Positions 63,181 through 64,000 of a stretch of 64,000 nt of DNA are shown one piece after another. Both the position numbers and the translations under genes were made by a program. Position 1 is the first letter of the stretch. Each line of letters opens with the position of its first letter. The notes under the pieces were generated by a model, which had not been told where the DNA came from, did no database searches, and was given only the letters and a program-made list of their open reading frames with translations. Source of the stretch: Mesorhizobium sp. AR07 (GTDB lineage: Bacteria > Pseudomonadota > Alphaproteobacteria > Rhizobiales > Rhizobiaceae); the NCBI RefSeq assembly GCF_024746815.1, contig NZ_CP080528.1, positions 558,001 to 622,000 on the forward strand, written 5' to 3'.

Positions 63181-63621
63181 ATGGACAGAAGAAAGTTCAG
63201 CCGCGAGTTCAAGCTTGAGGCTGTGAGACTGGTGAAGGAACGAGGTGTTGCGGTCGCGCAGGCGGCTCGGGATCTGGACCTGCACGAGAATGTGCTTCGC
63301 AAATGGATACGTGATCTATCGGCCGATCCGCAGCATGCGTTTCCCGGCCACGGCCAAATGAAGCCGGAGCAGCTCAAGATCGACAAGCTGCGTCGCGAAG
63401 TGGCCAAGCTGAAGGCGGAGCGCGACATCCTAAAAAAGGCCGCAGCCTACTTGGCGAGGGAAGTGACATGCGGTTCGCTTTCATCGCGAAACACCGGAGC
63501 ATCTGGCCGGTGGCATGGCTGTGCAGTGCACTGGATGTGTCCCGTTCCGGCTTCCATGCCTGGCGCAACCGAAGCCCCAGCGCCCGGTCCCAGTATGATG
63601 GGGCTCATCTTGTCGAGATAG
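63181..63621 (+). CDS. IS3-family transposase, OrfA
   Basis: HTH protein starting MDRRKFSREFKLEAVRLVKE, with AARDLDLHENVLRKWIRDL and a leucine-zipper region QLKIDKLRREVAKLKAERDI. An A6G run at 63432-63438 (LKKA) is the expected -1 frameshift site leading into OrfB. The OrfA frame itself runs on to 63621. Element ends: a left end probably near TGGACACCGAG at about 63138; the right end is outside the window. Confidence 0.85.
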   Translation: MDRRKFSREFKLEAVRLVKERGVAVAQAARDLDLHENVLRKWIRDLSADPQHAFPGHGQMKPEQLKIDKLRREVAKLKAERDILKKAAAYLAREVTCGSLSSRNTGASGRWHGCAVHWMCPVPASMPGATEAPAPGPSMMGLILSR

Positions 63622-64000
63622 ACCGAAGCTTCAAGAGCAGCGACCGCACTTACGGCACACGCGGGGTCTGGCACGATGTCCTGGCGGAGGGGCTCTCTTG
63701 CGGCCTGCATCGCATCGAACGGCTGATGCGGGAGAACGGCCTGAGAGCCCGGCCACGTCGGCGTGGCCTGCCGAAGGATGCCGGGGACCGGCTGGTCGCG
63801 TCAGTATCGCCGCATCCTCGACCGTGCCTTCGAGGCATCGGCGCCGAACCAGAAGTGGGTGGCCGACTTCACCTATATCTGGACCGCGGAAGGTTGGCTC
63901 TACGTCGCCGCAGTAGTCGACCTGTTCTCGCGCCGCGTCGTCGGCTGGTCGATGAAGGTCGAGATGACGGCCCAACTCGTCACCGACGCCCTCATCATGG
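63468..64000 (+). pseudogene. IS3-family transposase, OrfB, frameshifted and cut by the window edge
   Basis: OrfB from the ATG at 63468 reads FAFIAKHRSIWPVAWLCSAL, RTYGTRGVWHDVLAEGLSCG and RLMRENGLRARPRRRGLPKD. The family sequence continues in a different frame from about 63800 (APNQKWVADFTYIWTAEGWL, VVDLFSRRVVGW with two catalytic Asp). A small indel near 63795 therefore splits it. The last catalytic Glu would be beyond 64000. Confidence 0.8.

Noticed and set aside
1..64000. CRISPR arrays, tRNA or rRNA genes
   Set aside because: I saw no short regularly spaced repeats and no clover-leaf or rRNA-like segments; an automated scan could still find a degenerate tRNA.

Overview
The window is GC-rich DNA from an alphaproteobacterium. 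The evidence is a Ti-plasmid-type TraB remnant, a DUF2285-type ICE remnant, a RIT recombinase remnant and IS families common in Rhizobiales and Sphingomonadales; the sequence does not let me choose between those orders. It reads as an accessory region (plasmid, chromid or genomic island). About half of it is mobile elements, often inserted into one another, and many host genes are broken. I found no rRNA, tRNA or CRISPR array.

Layout. 0-3.9 kb: the start of a HipBA-like pair, a TatD-like fragment, IS1182 copy 1, and remnants of an XRE regulator and a DUF2285 protein. 4.4-7.7 kb: a sigma-54-type promoter with tandem dyads, a 33-codon ORF overlapping a prolyl oligopeptidase, and an OmpW porin with terminator. 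7.7-14.6 kb: gene debris, then a DDE transposase element split cleanly by an IS21 element, then a broken S9 peptidase. 14.6-19 kb: a CocE/NonD hydrolase, an IS1595 remnant, a TraB remnant and an IclR regulator. 19.9-25.7 kb: IS5 copy 1, a KDO-type set (arabinose-5-phosphate isomerase, histidine phosphatase, broken KdsA) and an SDR. 25.7-40.7 kb: a pile of IS110, RIT, IS630, serine-recombinase elements, IS256, IS1182 copy 2 and a rearranged IS5. 40.8-43.9 kb: methyltransferase, class III aminotransferase and TIM-barrel isomerase. 43.9-50.3 kb: broken istB and IS630, then a decayed dipeptide ABC transporter interrupted by IS5 copy 2, which itself carries an IS110. 50.7-63.1 kb: the best-preserved metabolic block, with an FAH-family hydratase, two IclR regulators, a TIM-barrel isomerase, shikimate dehydrogenase, a cytoplasmic FG-GAP propeller, a DHDPS-family aldolase, a PfkB kinase, a LysE exporter, a Gfo/Idh/MocA dehydrogenase and a second aminotransferase. 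63.1-64 kb: start of an IS3 element.

How the genes work together. The 50-62 kb block looks like import, oxidation, transamination, phosphorylation and aldol cleavage of an unidentified polyol, amino-sugar or hydroaromatic compound. IclR repressors probably control it: near-palindromes TGGAAT-N3-ATTCCA lie at three of its promoters, and a different dyad (GAACA-A-TGTTC) occurs twice before the dehydrogenase/aminotransferase operon. The 41-44 kb genes duplicate part of this chemistry.

The most unusual structure is at 29.8-38.5 kb. Removing insertions one by one restores, in frame, a 689-residue large serine recombinase and a 341-residue IS110 transposase. Two related serine-recombinase elements (A and B) each carry a small unknown ORF overlapping the recombinase start. 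Both have ends made of a 13-nt spacer plus an octamer like TAATGCCC, and both are flanked by a 2-bp target duplication (CC for A, TA for B). B sits inside the recombinase gene of A.
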